A stretch of DNA of 7,290 bases, taken from DATBHZ01 sp036557185. GTDB taxonomy: Bacteria; Actinomycetota; Acidimicrobiia; IMCC26256; JAENVU01. Below are positions 1-6,085 of the stretch, piece by piece. The stretch spans positions 1 through 7,290 of the forward strand of contig DATBHZ010000032.1 in assembly GCA_036557185.1 (NCBI GenBank), read 5' to 3'. The position numbers were made by a program, and so were the translations under genes. The notes beneath the pieces were generated by a model. The model searched no databases. It saw nothing but the letters and a program-made list of their open reading frames with translations, and had not been told where the DNA came from. Each line of letters starts with the position of its first letter. The first letter of the stretch is position 1.

Positions 1-1722
1 CAGGATGTCGTCGAGCGTGTCCTCGATTCGATGGAGCTCGAGCGCGAGAAGGGGATCACGATTCTCGCGAAGAACACGGCGGTTCGATTCGGCGGCGTGA
101 AGATCAACATCGTCGACACGCCGGGACACGCGGACTTCGGCGGCGAGGTCGAGCGCGGGCTGACGATGGTCGACGGTGTGCTGCTGCTGGTCGACGCGAG
201 CGAGGGGCCGTTGCCGCAGACGCGGTTCGTGCTGCGGAAGGCGCTCGAAGCGGACCTCCCGGTGATCCTCGTGGTCAACAAGGTCGACCGCCCCGACGCG
301 CGCATCGCCGAGGTCGTCGACGAGGTGTACGAGCTGTTCCTCGATCTCGACGCCGACGAGCACCAGATCGACTTCCCGATCGTCTATACGAACGCGCGCG
401 CCGGTTGGGCGAGCCTCTCCGCGGATTCCGAGGGCTCGGACCTCAAGCCGCTGTTCGAGCTGCTGCTCGAGCGGATTCCAGCGCCCCGTTTCGAGCCCGG
501 CCACCCACTCCAGGCGCTCGTCACGAACCTCGATGCATCGCCGTACGTCGGCCGGCTCGCGCTCTGCCGCGTGCACCACGGCACCATCGCCAAGGGCGAC
601 ACGGTGGCGTGGTGCCGCGTGGACGGCTCCATCGAGCGCGTGCGCATCACGGAGCTGTACGTCACTGAGGCGCTCGAGCGGGTCGACGCGGCCTCCGCCG
701 GACCGGGCGGGATCATCGCGATCGCGGGCCTTGCCGAGGTCACGATCGGGGAGACCCTCGCGGACGCCGAGGACCCGCGACCGCTCCCGGCGATCACGGT
801 CGACGAACCGAGCCTCGCGATGACCCTCGGGATCAACACGTCCCCGCTCGCGGGGCAGGGCGGCTCGAAGGTCACGGCGCGACAGCTCGAGACGCGGTTG
901 CAGCAGGAGCTCGTGGGCAACGTCTCGCTGCGCGTGCAGCCGACCGACCGGCCGGACGCATGGGAGGTGCAGGGCCGTGGCGAGCTGCAGCTCGCGATCC
1001 TCGTCGAAACCATGCGCCGTGAGGGCTTCGAGCTCACCGTCGGCAAGCCGCAAGTCGTCACCAAGGACGTCGGCGGCCGCGTGCACGAGCCCGTGGAACG
1101 CGTCTCGATCGACGTGCCCGAGGACTATCTCGGCGTCGTGACGCAGATGGTCGCGCTGCGCAAGGGGCGCCTCGAGCAGATGGTCAACCACGGCACGGGC
1201 TGGGTCCGCACGGAGCACATCGTCCCGGCGCGGGGGCTCATCGGGTTCCGCACCGAGTTCCTCACCGAGACGCGCGGCACGGGGGTGCTCCATCACGTCT
1301 TCGACGGCTACGAGCCGTGGCACGGGGAGCTCCGCACGCGGCCGACGGGCTCGTTGGTGGCCGACCGCAGGGGAGTGACGACCACGTTCGCGCTCATCAA
1401 CCTCGGCGAGCGCGGCCAGCTCATGGTCGGGCCGGGTGTGGAGGTCTACGAAGGGATGATCGTGGGGGAGAACGTCCGCAGCGAGGAGATGGACGTGAAC
1501 CCGACGAAGGAGAAGAAGCTCACCAACATGCGGGCCGCGGCCTCCGACGACACGGTCCGGCTCACACCCCACCGTGTGCTGTCGCTCGAGCAGGCCCTGG
1601 AGTTCATCGCCGACGACGAATGCGTCGAGGTGACCCCCGAGCACGTGCGGCTGCGCAAGGTCACCCTCGCGGCGGCGATCCGGGGCCGTGCCCGCCATGG
1701 CAACAAGCCCTCCAAGGCCTGA
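1..1722 (+). CDS. typA: TypA/BipA ribosome-associated translational GTPase, 5'-truncated by the window edge
   Basis: This is a GTPase of the EF-G/LepA superfamily that binds the ribosome and supports subunit assembly and growth under stress or cold (family knowledge). The frame is open from base 1 and ends at TGA 1720-1722, giving 573 visible codons. The family is about 610 residues, so roughly 40 N-terminal residues, including the P-loop, lie outside. In visible numbering, the switch I block LEREKGITI is near 13-21, G3 DTPGH at 39-43 and G4 NKVD at 93-96. The G5 region reads TNARAG where SA is usual. EF-Tu-like domain 2, an EF-G III/V-like region (QGRGELQLAIL) and the TypA-specific C-terminal domain (VPARGLIGFRTEFLT, then NPTKEKKLTNMRA) follow in order. 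The ATG at 31 is internal, because upstream codons already match the family (ERVLDSMELERE). It is very probably the intact end of a normal gene. Confidence 0.96.
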   Translation, partial: QDVVERVLDSMELEREKGITILAKNTAVRFGGVKINIVDTPGHADFGGEVERGLTMVDGVLLLVDASEGPLPQTRFVLRKALEADLPVILVVNKVDRPDARIAEVVDEVYELFLDLDADEHQIDFPIVYTNARAGWASLSADSEGSDLKPLFELLLERIPAPRFEPGHPLQALVTNLDASPYVGRLALCRVHHGTIAKGDTVAWCRVDGSIERVRITELYVTEALERVDAASAGPGGIIAIAGLAEVTIGETLADAEDPRPLPAITVDEPSLAMTLGINTSPLAGQGGSKVTARQLETRLQQELVGNVSLRVQPTDRPDAWEVQGRGELQLAILVETMRREGFELTVGKPQVVTKDVGGRVHEPVERVSIDVPEDYLGVVTQMVALRKGRLEQMVNHGTGWVRTEHIVPARGLIGFRTEFLTETRGTGVLHHVFDGYEPWHGELRTRPTGSLVADRRGVTTTFALINLGERGQLMVGPGVEVYEGMIVGENVRSEEMDVNPTKEKKLTNMRAAASDDTVRLTPHRVLSLEQALEFIADDECVEVTPEHVRLRKVTLAAAIRGRARHGNKPSKA

Positions 1723-1734
1723 CGCGACCGACCA

Positions 1735-1750
1735 CCGAATTCGGCGCGCC
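1735..1750. repeat. Two overlapping perfect palindromes between typA and ctaA
   Basis: CCGAATTCGG (1735-1744) is a 10-bp perfect palindrome. It overlaps by two bases an 8-bp palindrome, GGCGCGCC (1743-1750). They fill the middle of the 49-bp gap between typA and ctaA and lie just before a possible -10 element. They could be an operator for ctaA, or chance in GC-rich DNA. No T-run follows, so a classical terminator is not supported. Confidence 0.25.
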
Positions 1751-1756
1751 GCCCCG

Positions 1757-1762
1757 TACGAT
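1757..1762 (+). promoter_or_regulatory. Possible -10 element before ctaA
   Basis: TACGAT fits the actinobacterial TANNNT -10 pattern and stands 9 nt before the ATG at 1772. No convincing -35 is seen about 17 bp upstream. The proximity to the start codon and the poor Shine-Dalgarno would fit a leaderless or nearly leaderless transcript. The support is a single short motif, so this is weak. Confidence 0.25.
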
Positions 1763-1771
1763 GGGGCCGTC

Positions 1772-2728
1772 ATGCGCACGTTCCGCCTGTCCCCGCAGGC
1801 ATTCCGCAAGGTCGCGCTGGTCGCGGTCGTGCTCGTGGCGGTCATCATCGTGACCGGGGCGGCCGTCCGGCTCACCGGGTCGGGCCTGGGGTGCCCGGAC
1901 TGGCCCAACTGCAGCTCGGGGAGCCTGGCGCCGAAGGCAGCGGCCTCGAACATGCACGGCTGGATCGAGTTCATCAACCGCGTCGTCACCGCGCTCCTGT
2001 CCGCGGCTGTCGCCGTCACCGTCGTGGGAGCGTTCCTGCGCAAGCCCCGGCGTGTCGACCTGGTCTGGCTCTCCATCGGCCTGGTCGCCGGCGTGATCGC
2101 CCAGATCATCCTCGGCGGTCTCGTCGTCGAGGAGCTCCTCGACCCGCCGTTCGTGATGGGCCACTTCCTGCTCTCGATGGCCCTGTTGGGCGACGCGATC
2201 TACCTGTACTACCGGGCGGGCGTTCCCGACCGCGAGCTCACGCGTCCCACGGCCTCGATGAGCATCGTGTGGATGGCTCGCCTGCTCGTCGTCGTCGTGT
2301 CGGCCGTCCTCGTCACCGGCACCATCGTGACGGGCGCCGGCCCGCACTCGGGCGATGCGGGCAATGGCGCACACTTACGTGCGACTCGCATCGACATCGC
2401 CGTCACGACGGTTGCACGTCTGCACGGCACGACTGTCATGGGATTCCTCGCCCTCGTGCTGATCACGCTCGCGCTCGTCGTCCGCACGAAGGCTCCGAAA
2501 CGCGTGCTCCACTACGCCGAGATCCTGCTCGTGGTCCTGGTCGCGCAGGCAACGATCGGGTACGTGCAGTACTTCACCAACGTTCCCGCGCTGCTCGTCG
2601 GCTTCCACGTCGCAGGCGCGGTGCTGGTCTTCAGCGCGACCCTCGCGTTCGGCCTCGCGCTCTACGAGCCCGTGAAAGCTACGGCCGCATCCCGAGCCGA
2701 GCCGGCAGCGGTCCCGGCGATCGTCTGA
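1772..2728 (+). CDS. ctaA: Heme A synthase (CtaA/COX15 family)
   Basis: This integral membrane enzyme oxidises the C8 methyl of heme O to the formyl group of heme A, the cofactor of aa3-type cytochrome oxidase. The 318-residue product shows about eight hydrophobic segments. The first (residues 14-31) runs into the family signature GAAVRLTGSGLGCPDWPNC, whose Cys41 and Cys47 form the external cysteine pair. Conserved histidine regions follow: GHFLLS (His131), RLHGTT (His218) and GFHVAG (His279). The Glu-x-x-His-Arg motif reads EFINR (Glu66 to Arg70), with Asn69 in the usual heme-ligand His position; as I recall, actinobacterial members commonly carry EFGNR. ATG 1772 is chosen because the first membrane helix begins soon after it. 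In-frame starts at 1688 and 1697 would overlap typA and add a charged, non-conserved extension. No ctaB or oxidase gene is adjacent in the window. Confidence 0.94.
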   Translation: MRTFRLSPQAFRKVALVAVVLVAVIIVTGAAVRLTGSGLGCPDWPNCSSGSLAPKAAASNMHGWIEFINRVVTALLSAAVAVTVVGAFLRKPRRVDLVWLSIGLVAGVIAQIILGGLVVEELLDPPFVMGHFLLSMALLGDAIYLYYRAGVPDRELTRPTASMSIVWMARLLVVVVSAVLVTGTIVTGAGPHSGDAGNGAHLRATRIDIAVTTVARLHGTTVMGFLALVLITLALVVRTKAPKRVLHYAEILLVVLVAQATIGYVQYFTNVPALLVGFHVAGAVLVFSATLAFGLALYEPVKATAASRAEPAAVPAIV

Positions 2729-2736
2729 CCCCGCGG

Positions 2737-2759
2737 CGCGCGTCGCGCCCAGACGCGCG
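2737..2759 (+). terminator. GC-rich hairpin after ctaA, candidate terminator
   Basis: CGCGCGTC (2737-2744) pairs perfectly with GACGCGCG (2752-2759) across a 7-nt loop, 8 nt after the ctaA stop. No U-tract follows, as is common for hairpins in high-GC genomes. It could end or pause ctaA transcription. It also sits 12 nt before the next GTG start, so it could instead limit translation of that gene. The pairing is seen directly; the function is inferred. Confidence 0.4.
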
Positions 2760-2771
2760 AGCCTGTGAAGC

Positions 2772-3230
2772 GTGGCGGCACCGTTCCGGTTCGACCGGTC
2801 GTGGGTGTTCCCGGCCGATCTCGACGGTGTCTGGGAAGCACTCACCGCGACCGACGACTATCCGCGCTGGTGGCCGTGGCTGCGCGCGCTCGACGTCGAC
2901 GGCTTCGCCCCCGGCGCGACCGCTCGCTGCGTGATCCGCGGACCGCTCCCATACACACTTCGCTGCACCGTGCACGTGCTCGACATGGTCCCGCGCGAGC
3001 GCGTCGTCTCGGAGATCTCCGGTGACCTGCACGGACCCGCGCGGCTCGATCTGACAGGGAACGGCGCGGGGTGCAGCGCGCGCCTCAGCTGGTCCCTCGA
3101 GCTGCGCGCGGCGCCGCTGCGCAGGCTCGCCGTCGTCGCGCGCCCCGCGATGCAGTGGGCGCACGATTACGTCGTCAGCTCGGGTGTTGATTCGTTCAGG
3201 CGACAGGCGCTCGACGGACGGGTACCATGA
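2772..3230 (+). CDS. SRPBCC (START/polyketide cyclase-like) family protein
   Basis: This is a 152-residue soluble protein with a helix-grip-fold pattern. A beta-strand start (FRFDRSWVFPADLDGVWEALT, residues 5-25) leads into the aromatic loop DDYPRWWPWL (29-38). Strands around a presumed hydrophobic pocket follow, then a C-terminal helix (about 118-147) that would lie across it. This is the layout of polyketide cyclase/dehydrase and lipid-transport proteins of the SRPBCC superfamily, which bind hydrophobic ligands. The ligand cannot be told from sequence. The start is GTG 2772, the first in-frame start, immediately upstream of the conserved first strand; its Shine-Dalgarno is poor. It lies 43 bp after ctaA with a hairpin between, so whether the two are co-transcribed is unclear. 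No signal peptide or membrane segment is seen. The family is reasonably sure; the specific role is unknown. Confidence 0.85.
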   Translation: MAAPFRFDRSWVFPADLDGVWEALTATDDYPRWWPWLRALDVDGFAPGATARCVIRGPLPYTLRCTVHVLDMVPRERVVSEISGDLHGPARLDLTGNGAGCSARLSWSLELRAAPLRRLAVVARPAMQWAHDYVVSSGVDSFRRQALDGRVP

Positions 3231-3256
3231 TCCGCGGGGAGTCGGCAACGGCGCGG

Positions 3257-3274
3257 GCGGTTGATCTCAACCGC
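3257..3274. promoter_or_regulatory. 18-bp inverted repeat upstream of the NlpC/P60 gene
   Basis: GCGGTTGA (3257-3264) and TCAACCGC (3267-3274) are perfect 8-bp inverted arms around a TC centre. The right arm ends 16 bp before ATG 3291. As DNA this resembles a dimeric repressor operator. As RNA it would form a 7-bp stem with an ATCT tetraloop in the leader. It lies in the 60-bp gap between the SRPBCC and NlpC/P60 genes, where a regulator site would be expected. The function is inferred. Confidence 0.4.
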
Positions 3275-3290
3275 GACCGACGAGAGCCCG

Positions 3291-4439
3291 ATGCACCCAG
3301 CCGTGACCTCCAGCCGCACGCTGCGTCGCTTGGCGCGCGGCCGGCTCCTGGCGGGCTGTGCGCTGCTCGTCGGCGCACTGGTGCTCGCTCCGGACGGGGT
3401 CGCCACTGCGGCACGTAAGCACGCAGCGCCCACTGCCGGCGCGCTCGAGGTGCTCGCCGAGCGCTACAACGGTGCGCTCGTCCGCTTGCAGGCGGCACAG
3501 AGCAAGGTCGACGAGACCTCGGCCGCGGTCGGTGCGGCGCAACGCCGGGTGAGCGACCTCACCGCCCTGCTGCGTGCGCGCGTTGCCGGCATCTACACGG
3601 CGAGCGCCGAGCCTCCCGGTGTGTTCGCCGTGCTCGGCAGCCGCGACCCGACCCAGCTCGAGCGCAGCATCGAGTACCAGCACTTCGCCGCGGAGCCGAA
3701 CGTGACGCTCCTGCGCACCGCGACCAGCGCGCGCGACGCCCTGCGCGCACGCGCCGACGCAGCATCCGACGCGATCGCGGAGCTGCAAAACCAGGCCGAC
3801 ACCGCGCACGCGGCCTACCGGAAGCTGTTGCGCCAGGCTGCGTCCGCAGCAGCGGCCGGCTGGCCGAGCAACGGCGACGGTGCCGGCCCGGTCGGCACGC
3901 CCCACGCCAAGCACGGAAGGGCAGGAACCACACAGGCGGCTGCCGCAGCGGTGCAGCCCTCCACCCGTCCCGTGCTGCCGGCGACGACCGTGCCTCGCCC
4001 TTCGTTGCAGCAGCCGCCGCCCACGACCCGTCCGGCTCCTCCGCCGACGCTGCCACGAGCACCCAGCCGGCCCAGCCCGCCGCCGGCAAACGTCTCGAAG
4101 GCGTCGATCGCGGTCGCGTTCGCGCGCCGTCAGCTCGGGAAGCCGTATCGGTTCGCGGCGGCGGGGCCGAACGCCTACGACTGCTCCGGTCTGACGATGG
4201 CGGCCTGGGCCGCGGCGGGGGTGTCGATGCCGCACTACTCGGTGTCGCAGGCCCAGATGTTCCCGCGCGTGTCGTGGAGCCAGCTGCAGCCCGGCGACAT
4301 CGTGGTCTTCTACTCCGACTATCACCACGTGGGCCTCTACATCGGCGGCGGGATGATGATCCACGCGCCGCAGACCGGCGACGTCGTACGAATCGCGCCC
4401 GCGTGGCGCACGACGTTCCAGTTCGGTGTTCGCCCCTAG
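3291..4439 (+). CDS. Secreted coiled-coil NlpC/P60 peptidoglycan endopeptidase
   Basis: This is a probable cell-wall hydrolase cutting within peptidoglycan stem peptides, typically D-gamma-Glu-DAP, outside the membrane and important for daughter-cell separation (family knowledge). The 382-residue product has an Arg-rich n-region and a hydrophobic stretch (about 19-33), with possible cleavage near residue 40. An Ala-rich coiled coil spans about 50-188, as in PcsB/RipA-type proteins. A Pro/Thr/Ser/Arg linker spans about 222-267. The C-terminal NlpC/P60 domain (about 270-380) has Cys298 in YDCSGLT, His346 in HHVGLYIG and His358 in MIHAPQTGDVV as the catalytic set, plus the usual LQPGDIVVF strand. 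ATG 3291 is chosen because it leads straight into the signal peptide. A TTG at 3261 is in frame but lies inside the inverted repeat. Only a weak GAGAG Shine-Dalgarno (3282-3286) precedes the ATG. The gene ends in the stop shared with the convergent channel gene. Confidence 0.93.
   Translation: MHPAVTSSRTLRRLARGRLLAGCALLVGALVLAPDGVATAARKHAAPTAGALEVLAERYNGALVRLQAAQSKVDETSAAVGAAQRRVSDLTALLRARVAGIYTASAEPPGVFAVLGSRDPTQLERSIEYQHFAAEPNVTLLRTATSARDALRARADAASDAIAELQNQADTAHAAYRKLLRQAASAAAAGWPSNGDGAGPVGTPHAKHGRAGTTQAAAAAVQPSTRPVLPATTVPRPSLQQPPPTTRPAPPPTLPRAPSRPSPPPANVSKASIAVAFARRQLGKPYRFAAAGPNAYDCSGLTMAAWAAAGVSMPHYSVSQAQMFPRVSWSQLQPGDIVVFYSDYHHVGLYIGGGMMIHAPQTGDVVRIAPAWRTTFQFGVRP
4436..4439. other. Shared palindromic stop codon (CTAG) of two convergent genes
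   Basis: TAG 4437-4439 ends the plus-strand NlpC/P60 gene, and CTA 4436-4438 read on the minus strand is the TAG of the channel gene. The genes overlap tail to tail by four bases and leave no intergenic space. Any terminator for either gene must therefore lie inside the coding region of the other. Confidence 0.93.
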
Positions 4440-5149
4440 GACGGTCCCTCGTCGCCGGCTGTTCCGGTCTGGCTCCCTCCGCGGGCTCGTGCGAAGCTCG
4501 CGATGAGCACCGCCACGATGGTCACGAGGAAGATCTGGCCGAGGAGCGCCTCGATGCTCACGGCGACACGGCCGCTGTCCCTGTTCGGCGACAGGTCGCC
4601 GAAACCGAGCGTGGTGATGGTCACGAAGCTGAAGTAGAGGTACTTGATCCCGTTCGGGTGCCGGATCTGCACGAAGAACGGACCGTCGATCGAGTCGAGG
4701 AACCGATAGATCCCGGCGAAGGTGATGGCCATCAACAGGTACGCGTCGATCGCTCCGAGGACGGTCTCGATGTTGACGATCGGGTGCCGGAAGATGCGCA
4801 CGAGCACGATGATCGGACAGATCAGCACGAGCACGATCACGAGCATGCTGGCCCCGTGGTGAGGCTCCCGGCCGAACGCCGCGAACGCGAAGTTCGCGAG
4901 CAGGAACAAGACGACGACCACCGTGGCAACTTGGATCACGCGCCGGTGCACCTTTGACGTGTACAAGGTGAGGAGCAGGATCCCCCCGAAGAACACCGAG
5001 ATCACAGCGCGTCCCCAGAGGCTGTCCTCGATCGCATCCATCAACACGTAGGTGACCAGGATCAGGATCAGGAGGGCGCCGTAGGTGTCGCCCTCGATCA
5101 GGCGCTCGATGAAACGCCGGTGCATGCGCGGCTTGGCGGTCGGTTCCAT
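4436..5149 (-). CDS. Potassium-channel-like membrane protein (Ion_trans_2 pore domain)
   Basis: This is a probable K+-selective channel of the cytoplasmic membrane, 237 residues. Hydrophobic segments lie near 22-39, 47-65, 71-93, 101-119, 132-150 and 194-218. A pore helix and selectivity filter, FSFVTITTLGFGD (173-185), sit between the last two; the TTLGFGD core is typical of bacterial K+ pores. The fourth segment lacks the regularly spaced arginines of a voltage sensor (only Arg118 and Arg121 at its end). No RCK/TrkA_N regulatory domain follows the pore, so the gating signal is unknown. The motif IETVLGAIDAYLLMAITFAGIYRF before the pore resembles a common actinobacterial potassium-channel-family protein. 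ATG at 5149 is chosen because it lies a short soluble stretch before the first helix and follows an AGGA about 11 nt upstream. The reading frame stays open far upstream, but only as antisense of the nuclease gene. It is the only minus-strand gene seen. Confidence 0.9.
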   Translation of the reverse strand: MEPTAKPRMHRRFIERLIEGDTYGALLILILVTYVLMDAIEDSLWGRAVISVFFGGILLLTLYTSKVHRRVIQVATVVVVLFLLANFAFAAFGREPHHGASMLVIVLVLICPIIVLVRIFRHPIVNIETVLGAIDAYLLMAITFAGIYRFLDSIDGPFFVQIRHPNGIKYLYFSFVTITTLGFGDLSPNRDSGRVAVSIEALLGQIFLVTIVAVLIASFARARGGSQTGTAGDEGPS

Positions 5150-5206
5150 TGGGCGGTCATCCTGGCACGGGACCGATCGGCGGGGCCTGTGGGATGCTCG
5201 CGCCCG
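5150..5206. promoter_or_regulatory. 57-bp divergent intergenic region, channel versus nuclease
   Basis: Both promoters, or at least both leaders, must fit in this gap or inside the neighbouring genes. It holds CCGATCGG (5173-5180), a perfect palindrome, and a spaced inverted repeat, CGGTC (5154-5158) with GACCG (5171-5175). No TANNNT -10 is clear on the plus strand; the nearest match is GATGCT at 5193-5198, 8 nt before ATG 5207. The Shine-Dalgarno for the nuclease is absent, which would fit a leaderless start. Regulatory roles are inferred. Confidence 0.35.
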
Positions 5207-6085
5207 ATGGACGTGCACCTCGTCGACGGGACCTACGAGCTCTTCCGGCACCACTACGCGGTCCCGTCCCACGTCGACGGCGACGGGATCGAGGTGGCTG
5301 CGACCCGCGGCGTGCTGGGGTCGGTGCTGATGCTGCTCGAGGACGGCGCGACGCACGTCGCCGTGGCCACGGATCACATCGTGGAGTCGTTCCGCAACGA
5401 CATGTACGACGGCTACAAGACGAGTGAGGGGATGGAGCCAGAGCTCCTGGCGCAGTTCCCGATCCTCGAGGACGCACTTGAGTCCCTCGGCGTTCCCGTC
5501 TGGGCGATGGTGGAGCTGGAAGCCGACGACGCGATGGCGAGCGGAGCATCGGTGGCCGCCGAAGACGACCGCGTCGGGCGCGTGCTGCTCTGCACGCCCG
5601 ACAAGGACCTCGGTCAGTGCGTGGTCGGGGAACGTGTCGTGCAGCTCGACCGGCGCAAGCAAGAGCTGCGCGACGAGGCGGGCGTGCGTACGAAATTCGG
5701 CGTCGGCCCGGCATCGATCCCGGATTACCTCGGCCTCGTCGGTGACACGGCGGACGGGTTCCCGGGACTCCCGGGTTGGGGTGCCAAGTCGACCGCGATC
5801 GTGCTCGACCGCTACGAGCACCTCGAGGCGATCCCCGAGCTGGCGAAGGACTGGGACGTGGACGTGAGAGGTGCGGTCAAGCTCGCGAGCACGTTGGTGG
5901 ACCAACGCTGCGACGCGGAGCTCTTCCGGGACCTGGCAACCCTGCGTACGACTGCCGACGTCGGCACGGTCGACGACTGGGAGTGGACAGGTCCGGCCGA
6001 TGGGTTCGATGCGTGGTGCGCACGTCTCGGCGCCCGCGGCATGGTCGAGCGCGCCGACAAGCTCGCGGGAGAGCGGGAGCGATGA
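5207..6085 (+). CDS. Stand-alone 5'-3' exonuclease / flap endonuclease (PolI N-terminal domain type)
   Basis: This is a metal-dependent 5' nuclease that removes 5' flaps or primers in DNA repair and replication. It is homologous to the N-terminal domain of DNA polymerase I but carries no polymerase (292 residues in all). The acidic active-site set is visible in order: Asp7 in LVDGTYELFRHHYA, Asp56 in VATDH, Glu105/Asp107/Asp108 in ELEADDAM, Asp132/Asp134 in CTPDKDL, and Asp180/Asp183 in GLVGDTADG. A helix-hairpin-helix DNA-binding motif follows directly (FPGLPGWGAKSTA, 185-197). The basic arch residues are represented by FRNDMYDGYKTSEG (62-75). ATG 5207 is chosen because the conserved LVDG strand begins at residue 5. 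An in-frame ATG at 5120 would run into the divergent channel gene and adds no conserved sequence. The stop overlaps the next start by ATGA, suggesting translational coupling. Stand-alone copies beside polA are known in actinobacteria. Confidence 0.93.
   Translation: MDVHLVDGTYELFRHHYAVPSHVDGDGIEVAATRGVLGSVLMLLEDGATHVAVATDHIVESFRNDMYDGYKTSEGMEPELLAQFPILEDALESLGVPVWAMVELEADDAMASGASVAAEDDRVGRVLLCTPDKDLGQCVVGERVVQLDRRKQELRDEAGVRTKFGVGPASIPDYLGLVGDTADGFPGLPGWGAKSTAIVLDRYEHLEAIPELAKDWDVDVRGAVKLASTLVDQRCDAELFRDLATLRTTADVGTVDDWEWTGPADGFDAWCARLGARGMVERADKLAGERER
6082..6085 (+). other. ATGA stop-start overlap, nuclease to crotonase
   Basis: The crotonase ATG (6082-6084) shares bases with the nuclease TGA (6083-6085). 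This arrangement usually means that ribosomes ending the first gene restart on the second, so the two proteins would be made from one transcript in linked amounts. Confidence 0.85.

Noticed and set aside
3223..3228. TACCAT as a -10 element for the NlpC/P60 gene
   Set aside because: It matches TANNNT but no -35 with acceptable spacing is visible, and single hexamers are frequent by chance.
3348..3359. LAGC at residues 20-23 of the NlpC/P60 protein resembles a lipobox
   Set aside because: It lies at the start of the hydrophobic stretch, not its end, so there is no room for an h-region before the Cys. An ordinary secretion signal fits better.
3227..3418. ATG overlapping the SRPBCC stop (ATGA) opens a 63-codon frame that could be a coupled small gene
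   Set aside because: It runs out of frame through the NlpC/P60 signal-peptide region and its product is Arg-rich with no domain, as expected for a shadow frame.
3267..4364. Long minus-strand open frame antisense to the NlpC/P60 gene
   Set aside because: Its translation is low-complexity Arg/Gly/Val/His without domains, while the plus strand encodes a clear signal peptide, coiled coil and catalytic domain.
4274..4957. Plus-strand open frame of about 227 codons crossing the convergent junction
   Set aside because: Its product is Asp/Glu/His/Arg-rich low-complexity sequence read antisense to the channel; no domain or start signal supports it.
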